A stretch of DNA of 26,517 nucleotides from JOPF133 sp052144935 (lineage in GTDB: Bacteria; Acidobacteriota; Terriglobia; Bryobacterales; Bryobacteraceae). The stretch is from NCBI GenBank assembly GCA_052144935.1, contig JBKQPR010000079.1, forward strand, positions 1-26,517, written 5' to 3'. Below the pieces are notes generated by a model. That model did not search any database. It was not told the origin of the DNA and was given only the letters and a program-made list of their open reading frames with translations. Positions 14,754-22,888 of the stretch are shown in pieces. How positions within the stretch are numbered: the first letter of the stretch is position 1; each line of letters starts with the position of its first letter. The position numbers and the translations under genes are program-made.

Positions 14754-14854
14754 CCATCGTCGCTAGCGCCTACTCGAAGTCCACCACCAGGTCGCGCCAG
14801 TCTTCAATCCCTACCGGCACCCGCACCAGTCCGTCGGTCACGCCGGATTCGGCC
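14754..14854 (-). pseudogene. Third copy of the PLP-enzyme 3' end (shortest fragment)
   Basis: On the minus strand this reads ESGVTDGLVRVPVGIEDWRD and then LVVDFE followed by TAG where the intact gene has CAG. It is a diverged duplicate of the last about 33 codons of the gene at 17144-18403. Similarity stops abruptly at 14854, where it is joined to a HEPN-gene stub. It is non-functional. Confidence 0.85.
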
Positions 14855-14924
14855 GGTTCCAGCGCCGCTGTATGCGGCCAATGCAACCCGGAATGTGATG
14901 GATATAGAGGCGGTCGTCCTTCAC
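14855..14924 (-). pseudogene. Truncated HEPN-domain (DUF86/HepT-like) gene stub
   Basis: A GTG at 14924 overlaps the stop of the nucleotidyltransferase remnant and opens MKDDRLYIHHI, then CIGRIQRRW. This is the characteristic N-terminus of DUF86/HepT HEPN proteins, the RNase toxin partner of MntA-type nucleotidyltransferases. After about 23 codons it runs into the PLP-enzyme fragment at 14854, so over 80% of the protein is missing. Confidence 0.65.
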
Positions 14925-15207
14925 AACGGAATCGCTTCTCGCAGCACGCGGTCCCTGATCAGTGGATCCAGCGCGGTCTCTTCGGCGACATCCACTGGCC
15001 GCCCCAGTTCTTCTTCCAGATCGGCAAGCATTCCCCGGGAACCACGGCGGCGTTTGCGGGCCTGCCTCGATCAACAAGTCGAGATCGTTGTCCTCTCGCT
15101 TCTCCCCTGGCGAAAGAACCGAAAACGCGCACACTCGTGACACCGTGCTTGGCTGCAATGGTGCGAATCGCGGCGAGTTTCTCATGGCCGAGCGCATCTA
15201 ATGTCAT
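14921..15207 (-). pseudogene. MNT-type nucleotidyltransferase, two frameshifts (copy 1)
   Basis: The remnant starts MTLDALGHEKLAAIR at ATG15207 and contains VRVFGSFARGEAR, the GS motif of minimal nucleotidyltransferases (MntA antitoxins that AMPylate HEPN toxins). The catalytic DLDLLIEAGPQTPPWFPG is in another frame, and a third frame holds LADLEEELGRPVDVAEETAL and ends REAIPL at 14921. Two small indels, near 15105 and near 15040, have therefore destroyed the frame. Joined, it would be about 95 residues. It is followed by the HEPN stub, so the ancestor was an MNT-HEPN toxin-antitoxin pair. Confidence 0.8.
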
Positions 15208-15404
15208 GGATTCCCATTCTCGCACCACGGAGACTGCCCTACCCACCGCCAGCGGCTGTTCGCAATTCCGTCAGCGGGTCGCGCGAGTCGTCAATTCCCA
15301 CCGGCCTTTGTTCGGTCTCTTACGGGAAGGAACCGATTTATGCGAAGGGGACGGTTGGGGTTGAGACGCGCGACGGTCGCGAAGGCTCCGTCCCCCTGGG
15401 CGCG

Positions 15405-15905
15405 CTACTCGGCAAAGACCTCTTCGCGGGTGAGTTCCAGGCGGGGATGATACTCTGTTGCCAGGTCGCCCTCTACCTCCGCTAGACAGTTTTGGCGGAA
15501 CGTGAACATCTGCTTCAGCCGGGGATCGATGACCCAGATGTGCGGCGTGCCCTTGGCGGCGTATTCTTTCAGCTTTTCGATGAGCGCGCTCACCCGGTCG
15601 TCTTCGGAAAGGATCTCGATCGCGATGTAAGCGGCATCCAGCAGATATTTTGTGGCAGGCCACGCCAACAGCACGCACACGTCGGGAAGCCGATAGCGGG
15701 TGTCCCGGGTCTTGGAGCGCAGCTCTGGAAGCACGCGGACATGCGGATATTTGCGCCGCAGCGCGAATATGATATTGCTCTGCACAAGGGAATGCAATAA
15801 GTCTCCCACGTTCCGCTCCACCAGAACGCCGTCCACGTACTCCACATCCGGATCGTAGGAGGTGTTCAGGTATTCTTCGACCGAGATCAACGTCCCGACA
15901 GCCAT
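15405..15905 (-). CDS. Uma2-family PD-(D/E)XK endonuclease-like protein (copy 1)
   Basis: The 166-residue product starts MAVGTLISVEEYL at ATG15905. It carries the Uma2 restriction-endonuclease-fold signatures: EYVDGVLVERNVGD, RYRLPDVCVL with the metal-binding Asp, AIEILSEDDR and EKLKEYAAKGTPHIWVIDP. Cellular role of Uma2 proteins is not established. It is intact and about 80% or more identical by eye to the copy at 16637-17134. Both are preceded by the same 3' end of a PLP-enzyme gene with the same 9-bp gap, which shows that the duplicated unit included that end. The intact frame of both copies, against the decay of their neighbours, suggests selection or recent duplication. Confidence 0.85.
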   Translation of the reverse strand: MAVGTLISVEEYLNTSYDPDVEYVDGVLVERNVGDLLHSLVQSNIIFALRRKYPHVRVLPELRSKTRDTRYRLPDVCVLLAWPATKYLLDAAYIAIEILSEDDRVSALIEKLKEYAAKGTPHIWVIDPRLKQMFTFRQNCLAEVEGDLATEYHPRLELTREEVFAE

Positions 15906-15914
15906 GATCTCACT

Positions 15915-16099
15915 TTACCCTACCGCCGCCAGCGCCTGCTCGAAATCCGCCAGCAAGTCGCGCCAGTCTTCGATCCCTACCGACACCCGCACCAATCCGT
16001 CGGTCACGCCGGATTCGGCCAACTCCTGCGCCGGCATGCCGGAGTGCGTCGTGCTCCTGGGGTGGCAGACCAGCGTCTCCACGCTGCCCAGCGAGACGG
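15915..16099 (-). pseudogene. Second copy of the PLP-enzyme 3' end
   Basis: On the minus strand this reads VSLGSVETLVCHPRSTTHSG and continues to EQALAAVG and a TAA. It is nearly identical to the last about 61 codons of the gene at 17144-18403, with Pro for Ser after SGM... and few other changes. Similarity breaks off at 16099, after GAGACGG. Upstream of the break the sequence belongs to the nucleotidyltransferase remnant side. The fragment lacks every catalytic residue. Confidence 0.9.
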
Positions 16100-16177
16100 T
16101 CGCACCGCACCACTCATGTTTCGGTTCACTTTTCGATCTGCTTCCGCTACAGTTGTGCGCCAGTGCCTGCGTGAGCC

Positions 16178-16435
16178 TTATTCGGGCGGATCTACCTCTT
16201 CCAGGATCGCCTCGATTTGCGGCCGCAGGACCGGCAAGCAGTGGGAACCACGGCGGCGTTTTGCGGGCCTGCCTCGATCGACAAAGTCGAGATCGCTGTC
16301 CGCCCTCGCTTCCCCTCGCGCGAAGGAACCGAACACGCACACACTCGTGACACCGTGCCTGGCTGCAATGGCGCGAATCGCGGCGAGTTTCTCCTCGCCA
16401 AGCCCATCCAGTGTCTTGCACTCCCATTCTCCCAT
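16178..16435 (-). pseudogene. MNT-type nucleotidyltransferase remnant (copy 2)
   Basis: It begins MGEWECKTLDGLGEEKLAAI and keeps the GSFARGEARADSDLDF catalytic motif, but then changes frame: VDRGRPAKRRRGSH corresponds to EAGPQNAAVVP in another frame. It ends EEVDPPE after 85 residues, so the second half of the domain is not preserved. It is homologous to the remnant at 14921-15207, about 1.2 kb away. A HEPN partner is not visible after it. Confidence 0.7.
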
Positions 16436-16499
16436 TGCGCAGACAGTCGCGAAACCAAGTTCACGTGGCGGCCCGAGGACTAGCCCGAGGACTACTTAC

Positions 16500-16597
16500 G
16501 GTAGCCGGAACAACAAGCTGGACATTTGACGTAGCCTTGAATATCGTAGAGTGGGTAAACGCGCGCGGCCCGTGTCCGGTTTGTTGTTCCGGTTACC
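16500..16597. repeat. 98-bp element with 25-bp terminal inverted repeats (MITE-like)
   Basis: GGTAGCCGGAACAACAAGC (from 16500) and its near-complement TTGTTGTTCCGGTTACC (to 16597) form about 25-bp arms with only three mismatches around a 48-bp centre. No open reading frame or transposase is present. A tandem GCCCGAGGACTA duplicate directly precedes it. It sits in the 200-bp gap between the second nucleotidyltransferase remnant and the second Uma2 gene; the equivalent gap in copy 1 (15247-15404) has no such element. Confidence 0.6.
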
Positions 16598-16636
16598 CTT
16601 AATCGAACTCCTTTACCCTGCCGCTGGCGCCCGGCG

Positions 16637-17134
16637 CTACTCTGCGAAGACCTCTTCGCGGGTGAGTTCCAGGCGGGGATCGTCCGTTACCAGATCGCCC
16701 TCTACCTCCGCCAAACAGTTTTGGCGGAACGTGTACATCTGCTTCAGCCGCGGATCGATGACCCAAATGTGCGGCGTACCCTTGGCGGCGTATTCTTTCA
16801 GCTTTTCGAGGAGCGCGCTCATCCGATCGTCTTTGGAAAGGATCTCGATCGCAACGAAAGCCGCATCCAGCAGGTATTCCGTTGCCGGGGGCGCCAGCAG
16901 CACACACACGTCGGGAAGCCGATAGCGCGTGTCCCTGGTTCGGGAGCGCAACTCCGGGACTGCGTAAACATGCGGATATTTGCGGCTGAGCGCGATAATG
17001 ACGTTCCTTTGGATAAGACTATGCAGCCAGTCTCCCACGTTCCGCTCCACCAGAACGCCGTCCACGTACTCCACATCCGGATCGTAGGAGGTGTTCAGGT
17101 ATTCTTCAACCGAGATCAACGTCCCGACAGCCAT
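16637..17134 (-). CDS. Uma2-family PD-(D/E)XK endonuclease-like protein (copy 2)
   Basis: The 165-residue product is a close paralogue of the protein at 15405-15905: MAVGTLISVEEYLNTS and VEYVDGVLVERNVGD are identical, while the middle differs at scattered sites (DWLHSLIQRNVII versus DLLHSLVQSNIIF). All nuclease-fold landmarks are kept (RYRLPDVCVL, AIEILSKDDR, KLKEYAAKG). The start ATG17134 lies 9 bp after the stop of the full-length PLP-enzyme gene, so it is probably co-transcribed with it. This is the copy adjacent to the intact gene and so best represents the ancestral arrangement. Confidence 0.87.
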   Translation of the reverse strand: MAVGTLISVEEYLNTSYDPDVEYVDGVLVERNVGDWLHSLIQRNVIIALSRKYPHVYAVPELRSRTRDTRYRLPDVCVLLAPPATEYLLDAAFVAIEILSKDDRMSALLEKLKEYAAKGTPHIWVIDPRLKQMYTFRQNCLAEVEGDLVTDDPRLELTREEVFAE

Positions 17135-17143
17135 GATCTCACT

Positions 17144-18403
17144 TTACCCTACCGCCGCCAGCGCCTGCTCGAAATCCGCCAGCAGGTCGCGCCAGTCTTC
17201 GATCCCTACCGACACCCGCACCAATCCGTCGGTCACGCCGGATTCGGCCAACTCCTGCGCCGACATGCCGGAGTGCGTGGTGCTCCTGGGGTGGCAAACC
17301 AGGGTCTCCACGCCGCCCAGCGAGACGGCGTTGCGCGCAATCCGCAGATGCCGCAGAAACTCGAAGGCCGCCGGCTTCGCTCCGCGGAACTCGATCGAAA
17401 AGATACCGCCGGGGTAAGCGCACTGCTTCTCGAAAATGCGGCGCTGTTCGGGGTCCGTGAAGAGCGTCGGGTAGATCACGCCGCTCAAATGCCTGTGCCC
17501 CGCCAGCGCTTCCGCCAGCCGCTGGGCGTTCTTGCTCTGCCGGTTCATGCGCAGCGCCACCGTGGGCAGTCGGCCGTCCAGCATCCAGCACTCGTCCGGC
17601 TGCAAAATGTTGCCGAACATGCCGCGCCGGCTGCGGATCTTGCGGATCGTCTCCGCCGATCTGGCGATGGCCACGCCCGCCAGCATGTCGCTGAAGCCGG
17701 AAAGATACTTGGTGGCCGAGTACAACACCAGGTCCGCGCCCAGCAGCAGGGGATGCTGAAAGGTGGGACCCAGAAACGTGTTGTCCACCATCACCACGGG
17801 CCGGGCCGGGTGCTTCAGTGCGGCCGTGGCGGCGCGTTCGATATCGGTCATGATGAGGGTCGGGTTGGCGGGCGTCTCCAGGAACACGATCGCGCAGTCG
17901 CCGGTCGCGCGAATCGCCTCGTCGAGAGCCGCCGCATCCCCCGAGGGCACCGCCACGCCGCGCACGCCGAAAGGGTCCAGAAAGCTGTGGATCAGGCCGG
18001 TGGTGCCGCCGTAGAGAGGGGTGGTGTAGACAATTGCGCTTGCGGGGCGGGCGCAGGCGAAGAAGGCGGTCATGATGGCCGCCATCCCCGAGTTGAACAC
18101 GGCGGCATCGGTCGCGCCGGCTTCCAGAGGCACAATCTGGTCTTCCAGGATCTCGGCATTGGGATGCGAGAAGCGCGAATAGATCAGGTCGGCTCGCTCG
18201 CCCGCGGCCGGGTGGATCTTCCCGGTGGTGATGGCGAAGGCGTGCTCGGCCGCTTCGGGGCTTTCGAAGGCGTAGGTCGAGCTGCGAAACACGGCCGGCC
18301 GGGCCGAGCCGAACGACAGGCGGGGGTCGAATCCGCGGGTCAGCACCGCGGTTCGCGGGCGTACCTCCCCATGGGATTTTTCATCGAGCATCCGATCGGG
18401 CAT
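17144..18403 (-). CDS. Cystathionine gamma-synthase / methionine gamma-lyase family PLP enzyme
   Basis: The 419-residue enzyme belongs to the Cys/Met-metabolism PLP family (fold type I) and catalyses gamma-replacement or gamma-elimination on sulfur amino acids. Visible are YSRFSHPN, the PLP-phosphate site FNSGMAAIMT, the stacking Tyr in TTPLYGGTTG, the Asp of VDNTFLGPTFQHPL, and the PLP Lys (Lys232) in LYSATKYLSGF. The C-terminal domain ends VRVSVGIEDWRDLLADFEQAL. Synthase and lyase activities cannot be separated by eye. The start ATG18403 has GGAGGT 4 nt ahead; a TTG at 18415 is possible. A TACACT box upstream lacks a convincing -35. Two decayed copies of its 3' end lie downstream as part of a tandem duplication. 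Confidence 0.92.
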   Translation of the reverse strand: MPDRMLDEKSHGEVRPRTAVLTRGFDPRLSFGSARPAVFRSSTYAFESPEAAEHAFAITTGKIHPAAGERADLIYSRFSHPNAEILEDQIVPLEAGATDAAVFNSGMAAIMTAFFACARPASAIVYTTPLYGGTTGLIHSFLDPFGVRGVAVPSGDAAALDEAIRATGDCAIVFLETPANPTLIMTDIERAATAALKHPARPVVMVDNTFLGPTFQHPLLLGADLVLYSATKYLSGFSDMLAGVAIARSAETIRKIRSRRGMFGNILQPDECWMLDGRLPTVALRMNRQSKNAQRLAEALAGHRHLSGVIYPTLFTDPEQRRIFEKQCAYPGGIFSIEFRGAKPAAFEFLRHLRIARNAVSLGGVETLVCHPRSTTHSGMSAQELAESGVTDGLVRVSVGIEDWRDLLADFEQALAAVG

Positions 18404-18665
18404 GGGACCTCCCAATCCGAGTGTAGCCCCATTCGCGTGGATACAGGCGCCGGGCCGAGCCGCCTGGAGGCGATAGCTCCCAGACCGCCCGCCGGCCGCG
18501 GCACACCACGAGCCGTCGGTGCCTGACAGTGATTGGTAGAGAGGTATGTTTCGACCTTCCGACCGAGCCGCCTATTCACATTACGAAACCCCTCAGCTTA
18601 GGGGTGTGGGCGAAGGTTGAGGTGGCGGCGAGGATGCGCAGACTGCCGCAGAGGTTCAGAGAATT

Positions 18666-18983
18666 CTAGCTATCCTTGTGGACTAATTTGTGCCTAAACT
18701 CTTCCGCCATGCTAGTTTGCAAGATAACCACTGCAACACCAATCATCAGCAGTAGCGCTACGGCCTTGATAATGGAGTTCTCCCATTCTTCAACTTTGGA
18801 AGCACCCCAGAGCAGCGCTGAAGCCAGCATCTTCGTAGTTATAGCGCCAAAAGCTATACCGACCGCTACGATGGGGCGGGAATACGTCAGTGATATTGCT
18901 GTGAAAAGAAAAGCCAAGACAAACATTACAGCAAAACTGAACTTGAGATAATCGAGTGTTGTGCCTGCTAAGCGCCTAATCAC
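18666..18983 (-). CDS. Small membrane protein of unknown function
   Basis: The 105-residue product has three probable membrane helices: FSFAVMFVLAFLFTAISLTY (about 16-35), IVAVGIAFGAITTKMLASALLWG (about 38-60) and IIKAVALLLMIGVAVVILQTS (about 70-90). A short charged tail follows. I do not recognise a family. It starts at GTG18983, overlapping the stop of the preceding gene by 8 bp, so the two are translationally coupled. Base composition here is clearly more AT-rich than in the surrounding genes, which suggests acquisition from elsewhere. Confidence 0.6.
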   Translation of the reverse strand: MIRRLAGTTLDYLKFSFAVMFVLAFLFTAISLTYSRPIVAVGIAFGAITTKMLASALLWGASKVEEWENSIIKAVALLLMIGVAVVILQTSMAEEFRHKLVHKDS

Positions 18984-19281
18984 GGTATGTCCTCATGGTG
19001 CGCCAGATTAATCGACCGACAACAACGATATGGCCCGCATCGAAGACCCACGCCACGGGGATAAGGTTAAAGAACTTCTCGCCCTTCCCTATCAGCAATT
19101 CTAACAAATAGTGCGCCCCGGCGATAATCGCGATGGTAAGGCCGGTCGCGACCGCCTCAAGTACCATTTCTTCAACGACATCGCGGAGTCGCCGTTTGAA
19201 GTTTTTGCCGGGGGCTTCACGCTCATTGCGGATCGGCGGTGGTTGTTGCGCTCGCTGTTGCCGCGGCCTGTTCTTCCCCAC
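18976..19281 (-). CDS. Small membrane protein with a basic N-terminus, unknown function
   Basis: The 101-residue product has a strongly basic, Gln/Pro-rich N-terminal third (MGKNRPRQQRAQQPPPIRN), then a helix-rich segment, VVEEMVLEAVATGLTIAIIAGAHYLLELLIG, probably membrane-inserted, and a second hydrophobic stretch, FNLIPVAWVFDAGHIVVVGRLI. No family is recognised. Start GTG19281 has no ribosome binding site; a TATAGAAT box just ahead could mean a nearly leaderless message. It is the first gene of a two-gene unit with the membrane protein at 18666-18983, with which it shares its lower GC. The pair might form a membrane complex, which is inference only. Confidence 0.55.
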   Translation of the reverse strand: MGKNRPRQQRAQQPPPIRNEREAPGKNFKRRLRDVVEEMVLEAVATGLTIAIIAGAHYLLELLIGKGEKFFNLIPVAWVFDAGHIVVVGRLIWRTMRTYRD

Positions 19282-19957
19282 GATTCGTTAATTCTATACC
19301 CGCTCCATTCCGCTTTGGTTCGCTTCCACGTTTCCCTTCGACCGTACGGCTCATCCCGTAGCCGCTGGTGACCGGCCGGAATTGGCGTCAAGGACGGAGG
19401 ATGTTGGCGGAACGAGATCGTTGGATCGATTCCAACCCAAAGACCCGATCTCGGAAGCTGCCCAAACTGCCTCCCGCCGCGTCACGCGCCACTTGGATAC
19501 GGGCAGTCGGCCGCACGTTGACGATTGAAGCCCATCTCGTTGGTGGGCGCGGTCCATGCGGGTGCGAAGTCCTTTTATACCGGCCGATCCTTTGGATGAG
19601 GTCCTCCGTTCGACGAAGAGCCCAATGTCCTATGGATGGGCTCCCATTTTTTCCTTTCGTTCGAATTGTCCTACCTGAAGAGCGGCCCCAAGGCTGTCTG
19701 GCCGGAACGCCCGGGAGGTTGGCTCTGTTGGCACAAAAACCTCTTGCTATCCGCAGTCCCATTGTGCAGAATGGTCCTGCGTGGTCTTGCGTGACCCCAC
19801 CGCGACACCGCGTCAGATTGGGTAAGTATTGGCCGGTTAAGTCCCCTTCTGGGAAGTTGCGGTCGAACGCGGGATCCCGCAGCAGCCCTACGGGAGATGT
19901 CGAGACCCCGCGAGACCGGCGGTACCTACCGGAGATGGATGTCGGGCCGACTTGCTC
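19282..19957. other. Gene-poor stretch, about 680 bp
   Basis: Open frames exist on both strands but none has a protein-like composition, a ribosome binding site or recognisable motifs. The only structure I find is a terminator-like hairpin at 19618-19652. The region lies between the start of the small membrane gene pair (going left) and the end of UPF0182 (from the right), so it should hold a promoter and a terminator for minus-strand genes; a small RNA on the plus strand ending at the hairpin is possible. Confidence 0.5.
19618..19652 (+). terminator. Terminator-like hairpin followed by a T-run
   Basis: GAGCCCA (19618-19624) pairs with TGGGCTC (19637-19643) around a 12-nt loop and is followed by CCATTTTTT, with six T at 19647-19652. 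It has the form of a plus-strand intrinsic terminator, but no plus-strand gene is recognised ahead of it. Confidence 0.45.
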
Positions 19958-22753
19958 TTACCTCTTATTCGCTTCCGCCTCAATCGCCTCCAACTCCTTG
20001 CCGGCTTCCGACCAGCGGCCCTGTGCCGCCAGCTCACGGTACTTTCGCAAGTGCTCGCGGATGGCGTTGAGGCGCGTGTCACTGGTGGGCCCAGAGGGCA
20101 CCCCAGCGGGCGCCCCGGCGGCGGGTGGCGCTCCAGCCGCGGCGGGAGCTGCCGGAGCGCTTGCCTGTTGCACCAGTTGCTGCGCGCCCGCCGACAACTG
20201 CGCCAGCGCCTCATCGTAGGTGTCGGCGTAGATCAGCCGGTCGCCTACCACCAGCACCACCTTTTTCAATTGCGGCATGCGGGCTTCGGTGGCCTGGATG
20301 TAGATCGGGTCCACGTAGAGGAAGGTGTTGCCGACCGGAAGCACCAGCGTCTGGCCGCGCAGCACCTGCGATCCCTGCTGGTTCCACAGCGTGAGGTCCT
20401 TGGAAATGGTGCCGTCCTGGTTGATGCGCGCGGCGATCTGCATGGGACCGAAGATCAGTTTCTGTTTGGAAAGCAGCAGCACCACGATGTCGCCCAGCTT
20501 GTCGCCGTCGCAGCGCGCCACCATCAGGCCGATCAGGTTGTCCTTGGTGCGCGGGGTGAAGGCCGTCAGCAGCAGAAACTCGGCCTTCTGCTCGCCCGGC
20601 AGCGAAGCCATCACGTAAGTCGGCTCCACGGGTTCGGCGCCTCCGCTCTGCGCCGTGGAATGGCGCGCCAGATCCCACAGGTCCTCCTTGTTGTAGAAGG
20701 ATTGCGGGTCGAGCATGTGGTAGGTGCGGTAGATCTCGGCCTGAATGCGGAAGAGCGTTTCGGGGTAGCGGGCGTGGCGCCGCAGATCCGCGGGCATGTC
20801 GGAGGCCGGGCGGAACAGGTCGGGAAAAAGGTTGCGGTAGGCGCCGATGATGGGGTCGTCGGGGGCGAAGACGTACATGTGGGTTTCCCCGTCGTAGGCG
20901 TCCACCGTGGCCTTCACGGCGTTGCGGATGTAGTTCATGCGGCCGATATCGGCGTCTTCCACGGCGCGCGAATAGGGGTGCGCCTCGGAAGTGGTGTAGC
21001 CGTCCACCATCCACACCAGGCGGCCGGCGTCGGTGATCACCAGGTAGGGGTCCTTCTCCCATTCCAGGAAGCCGGCCAGCTCCTGCAGGCGTTCGCGCAC
21101 GCGGCGGTGGATCATCATGCGGCTGTTGCCGGTGAAGTAATCGGTCAGCATGATGTTGGGCTCGGCCTCGTGAATCGTCGCCGCCATGCGCATAAGGAAC
21201 GACGAGATGGGGAAGCCGCCCTTGCCCTCATAGTGCGCGCGCACGTTCTGTTCGCCGGCGGGGTAATTGAATTCGTCCTGCGCGGTGTTGACGAAGACCG
21301 GCTCGTGAGTCACTTCGCCGTAATAGATTTCGGGCCGCGTGAGCTTCAGGCTGGGCGTGCGGACCACCGCCGGAGCGTTATCGATCAGCAGCACCGGCAG
21401 CCCGTCGGGCGTGATCTGGCTGACTTCGGCCAGCACCAGGCCATAGCCGTGCGTGTAAATGAACGCCGGGTTGATCCAGCTTGCCCGCGCCGCCGGAAGC
21501 TGGCTGATATCCAGCTCGCGCGGGGCCAACATCACCTGGCGGTACTGGCTGTTGATGGTGTAGCGGTCCACGTCGGTGTCGTGAAACACGTAGTAGGGGC
21601 GGAGGGCCTGGATTTGCGAGACGGTGTCGTGGAAGGCGCGCCAGTCCCACAGCCGCACGTTGTCGAGGGTGTCTTTGTTCCCCGCCACGTCGATGGGCGC
21701 GTCGGGGTGGGCCTGGAATTCCACCTCGCGGACGCGCTGTTCGATGCCGTAAGCGCTGCGCGTGGCGTGGATGTGCGTGTCGATGTACGGGCGCTCCAGC
21801 GAGATTTCGTTGGGCCGCACGTACAGAGCCCCCACGGCCGCGGGGACCAGGAAGGCGACCACCAGCAAGATGGCCATGCTGGCGGCCAGCAGCCATCGGC
21901 CCATCCACACCAGGACGGCGGCGGCCAGGAAGGCAAGGATGATCAGCCATTGCAGCGGCAGCCCGAAGTTCTGGTCCACGTAATCCACGCCCACCAGGAA
22001 GGAGCCGTGTTCGTTATAGACCATCTCATAGCGAGCCAGGAAGAAGCGCACCGCGAACGCCAGCAACAGCACCACCCCGGCGCCGCGCAGGAAGCGCGAT
22101 TCCAGGCCGCCTTCGAGACGGAAGAAATTGGGTTCGATTTCCGGAAACCCGGAGGGGCCGGTCTTGTGCGAGCCGCGCAAATCGGCGATCCGGTAGCGCA
22201 GTTGCCAGGCGCGCGCGGCCACCCAGAAAATCAGGATGCAGAAGATCGCCAGCGCCAGCACGTAACTGCGCAGCAGCAGATAGAACGGCAGGTCGAACAG
22301 GTAGAACGAGAGAGGCTTTTGAAACACCGAGTCGCGCCAGGCAGTGGCCGCGGCGGGCAGGCCGCGCGAGCCGGCAAAGCGAACCACCGTCCACGTGTCG
22401 ATGCAGGCGGACGAGATCAGATAGCCCAGCAGCAGCAACCCGAGCGCGGACAGCCGCGCGTAGAGGCGATTCTCGCCGAGCGACGTGCCGGCGAAGCGAA
22501 GGGCGCGCGCATGGGCCATCCACAGCACCGCGAAAGCCACCAGCGTGGCGATTGCCAGCGGCGCCAGGCTGTAATACAACATGCTGAGCCAGGTGCGGAA
22601 CTGGCCCAATTCCTTCCACCATTCGATTTCAATGGCATACGAGGCCATCGACCGGGCGCCCAGCAGCAGCAGGACGAGGAGTACGACGAGCGTGATTTTC
22701 CAAGCAGACGGGCGAAAGGCTCGGCGCCCGCTTTCAATCTCATACCGGGCCAT
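19958..22753 (-). CDS. UPF0182 family large membrane protein
   Basis: The 931-residue product matches the UPF0182 (COG1615) layout. About seven membrane helices occupy the first 300 residues (ITLVVLLVLLLLGARSMA, LAPLAIATLVAFAVLWMA, SALGLLLLGYLISSACI and others). A large soluble domain follows, containing IDTHIHATRSAYGI, FIYTHGYGLVLAEV, HYEGKGGFPISS and WMVDGYTTS. The C-terminus has an Ala/Pro/Gly-rich linker followed by a helical tail (LNAIREHLRKYRELAAQGRWSEAGKELE), where related proteins are also variable. Function is not established. I start it at ATG22753 (MARYEIESG), just before the first helix; the frame continues upstream through a tandem repeat to 23074 but that part is not family-like. 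Confidence 0.92.
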   Translation of the reverse strand: MARYEIESGRRAFRPSAWKITLVVLLVLLLLGARSMASYAIEIEWWKELGQFRTWLSMLYYSLAPLAIATLVAFAVLWMAHARALRFAGTSLGENRLYARLSALGLLLLGYLISSACIDTWTVVRFAGSRGLPAAATAWRDSVFQKPLSFYLFDLPFYLLLRSYVLALAIFCILIFWVAARAWQLRYRIADLRGSHKTGPSGFPEIEPNFFRLEGGLESRFLRGAGVVLLLAFAVRFFLARYEMVYNEHGSFLVGVDYVDQNFGLPLQWLIILAFLAAAVLVWMGRWLLAASMAILLVVAFLVPAAVGALYVRPNEISLERPYIDTHIHATRSAYGIEQRVREVEFQAHPDAPIDVAGNKDTLDNVRLWDWRAFHDTVSQIQALRPYYVFHDTDVDRYTINSQYRQVMLAPRELDISQLPAARASWINPAFIYTHGYGLVLAEVSQITPDGLPVLLIDNAPAVVRTPSLKLTRPEIYYGEVTHEPVFVNTAQDEFNYPAGEQNVRAHYEGKGGFPISSFLMRMAATIHEAEPNIMLTDYFTGNSRMMIHRRVRERLQELAGFLEWEKDPYLVITDAGRLVWMVDGYTTSEAHPYSRAVEDADIGRMNYIRNAVKATVDAYDGETHMYVFAPDDPIIGAYRNLFPDLFRPASDMPADLRRHARYPETLFRIQAEIYRTYHMLDPQSFYNKEDLWDLARHSTAQSGGAEPVEPTYVMASLPGEQKAEFLLLTAFTPRTKDNLIGLMVARCDGDKLGDIVVLLLSKQKLIFGPMQIAARINQDGTISKDLTLWNQQGSQVLRGQTLVLPVGNTFLYVDPIYIQATEARMPQLKKVVLVVGDRLIYADTYDEALAQLSAGAQQLVQQASAPAAPAAAGAPPAAGAPAGVPSGPTSDTRLNAIREHLRKYRELAAQGRWSEAGKELEAIEAEANKR

Positions 22754-22824
22754 GACCCAAGCGTAACACCACGCGGGCTCGCGCGCCCCGGGTTGGCGGC
22801 GCCGCGCACGGAGGGTCGGGCCCA

Positions 22825-22887
22825 GCGGGTGCCGCGGGCGCCCCGACAGCGGGTGCCGCGGGCACCCCGACAGCGGGCGCCCCGCCA
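22825..22887 (+). repeat. 24-bp tandem repeat, 2.6 units
   Basis: Units GCGGGTGCCGCGGGC plus G/ACCCCGACA begin at 22825, 22849 and 22873. Period is 24 bp, as in the array at 3200-3388, and both arrays share a GCCGCGGGCA core. It lies between the divergent UPF0182 gene and the mazE promoter. Confidence 0.8.
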
Positions 22888-22888
22888 G

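Noticed and set aside
16721..18526. Plus-strand frame of 601 codons
   Set aside because: It is antisense to the PLP enzyme and Uma2 copy 2, which have clear family motifs. No ribosome binding site and a composition typical of a shadow.
19388..19762. Minus-strand frame of 124 codons in the gene-poor stretch
   Set aside because: Arg/Gly/Ser-rich composition without motifs or a ribosome binding site; I could not support it as a gene.
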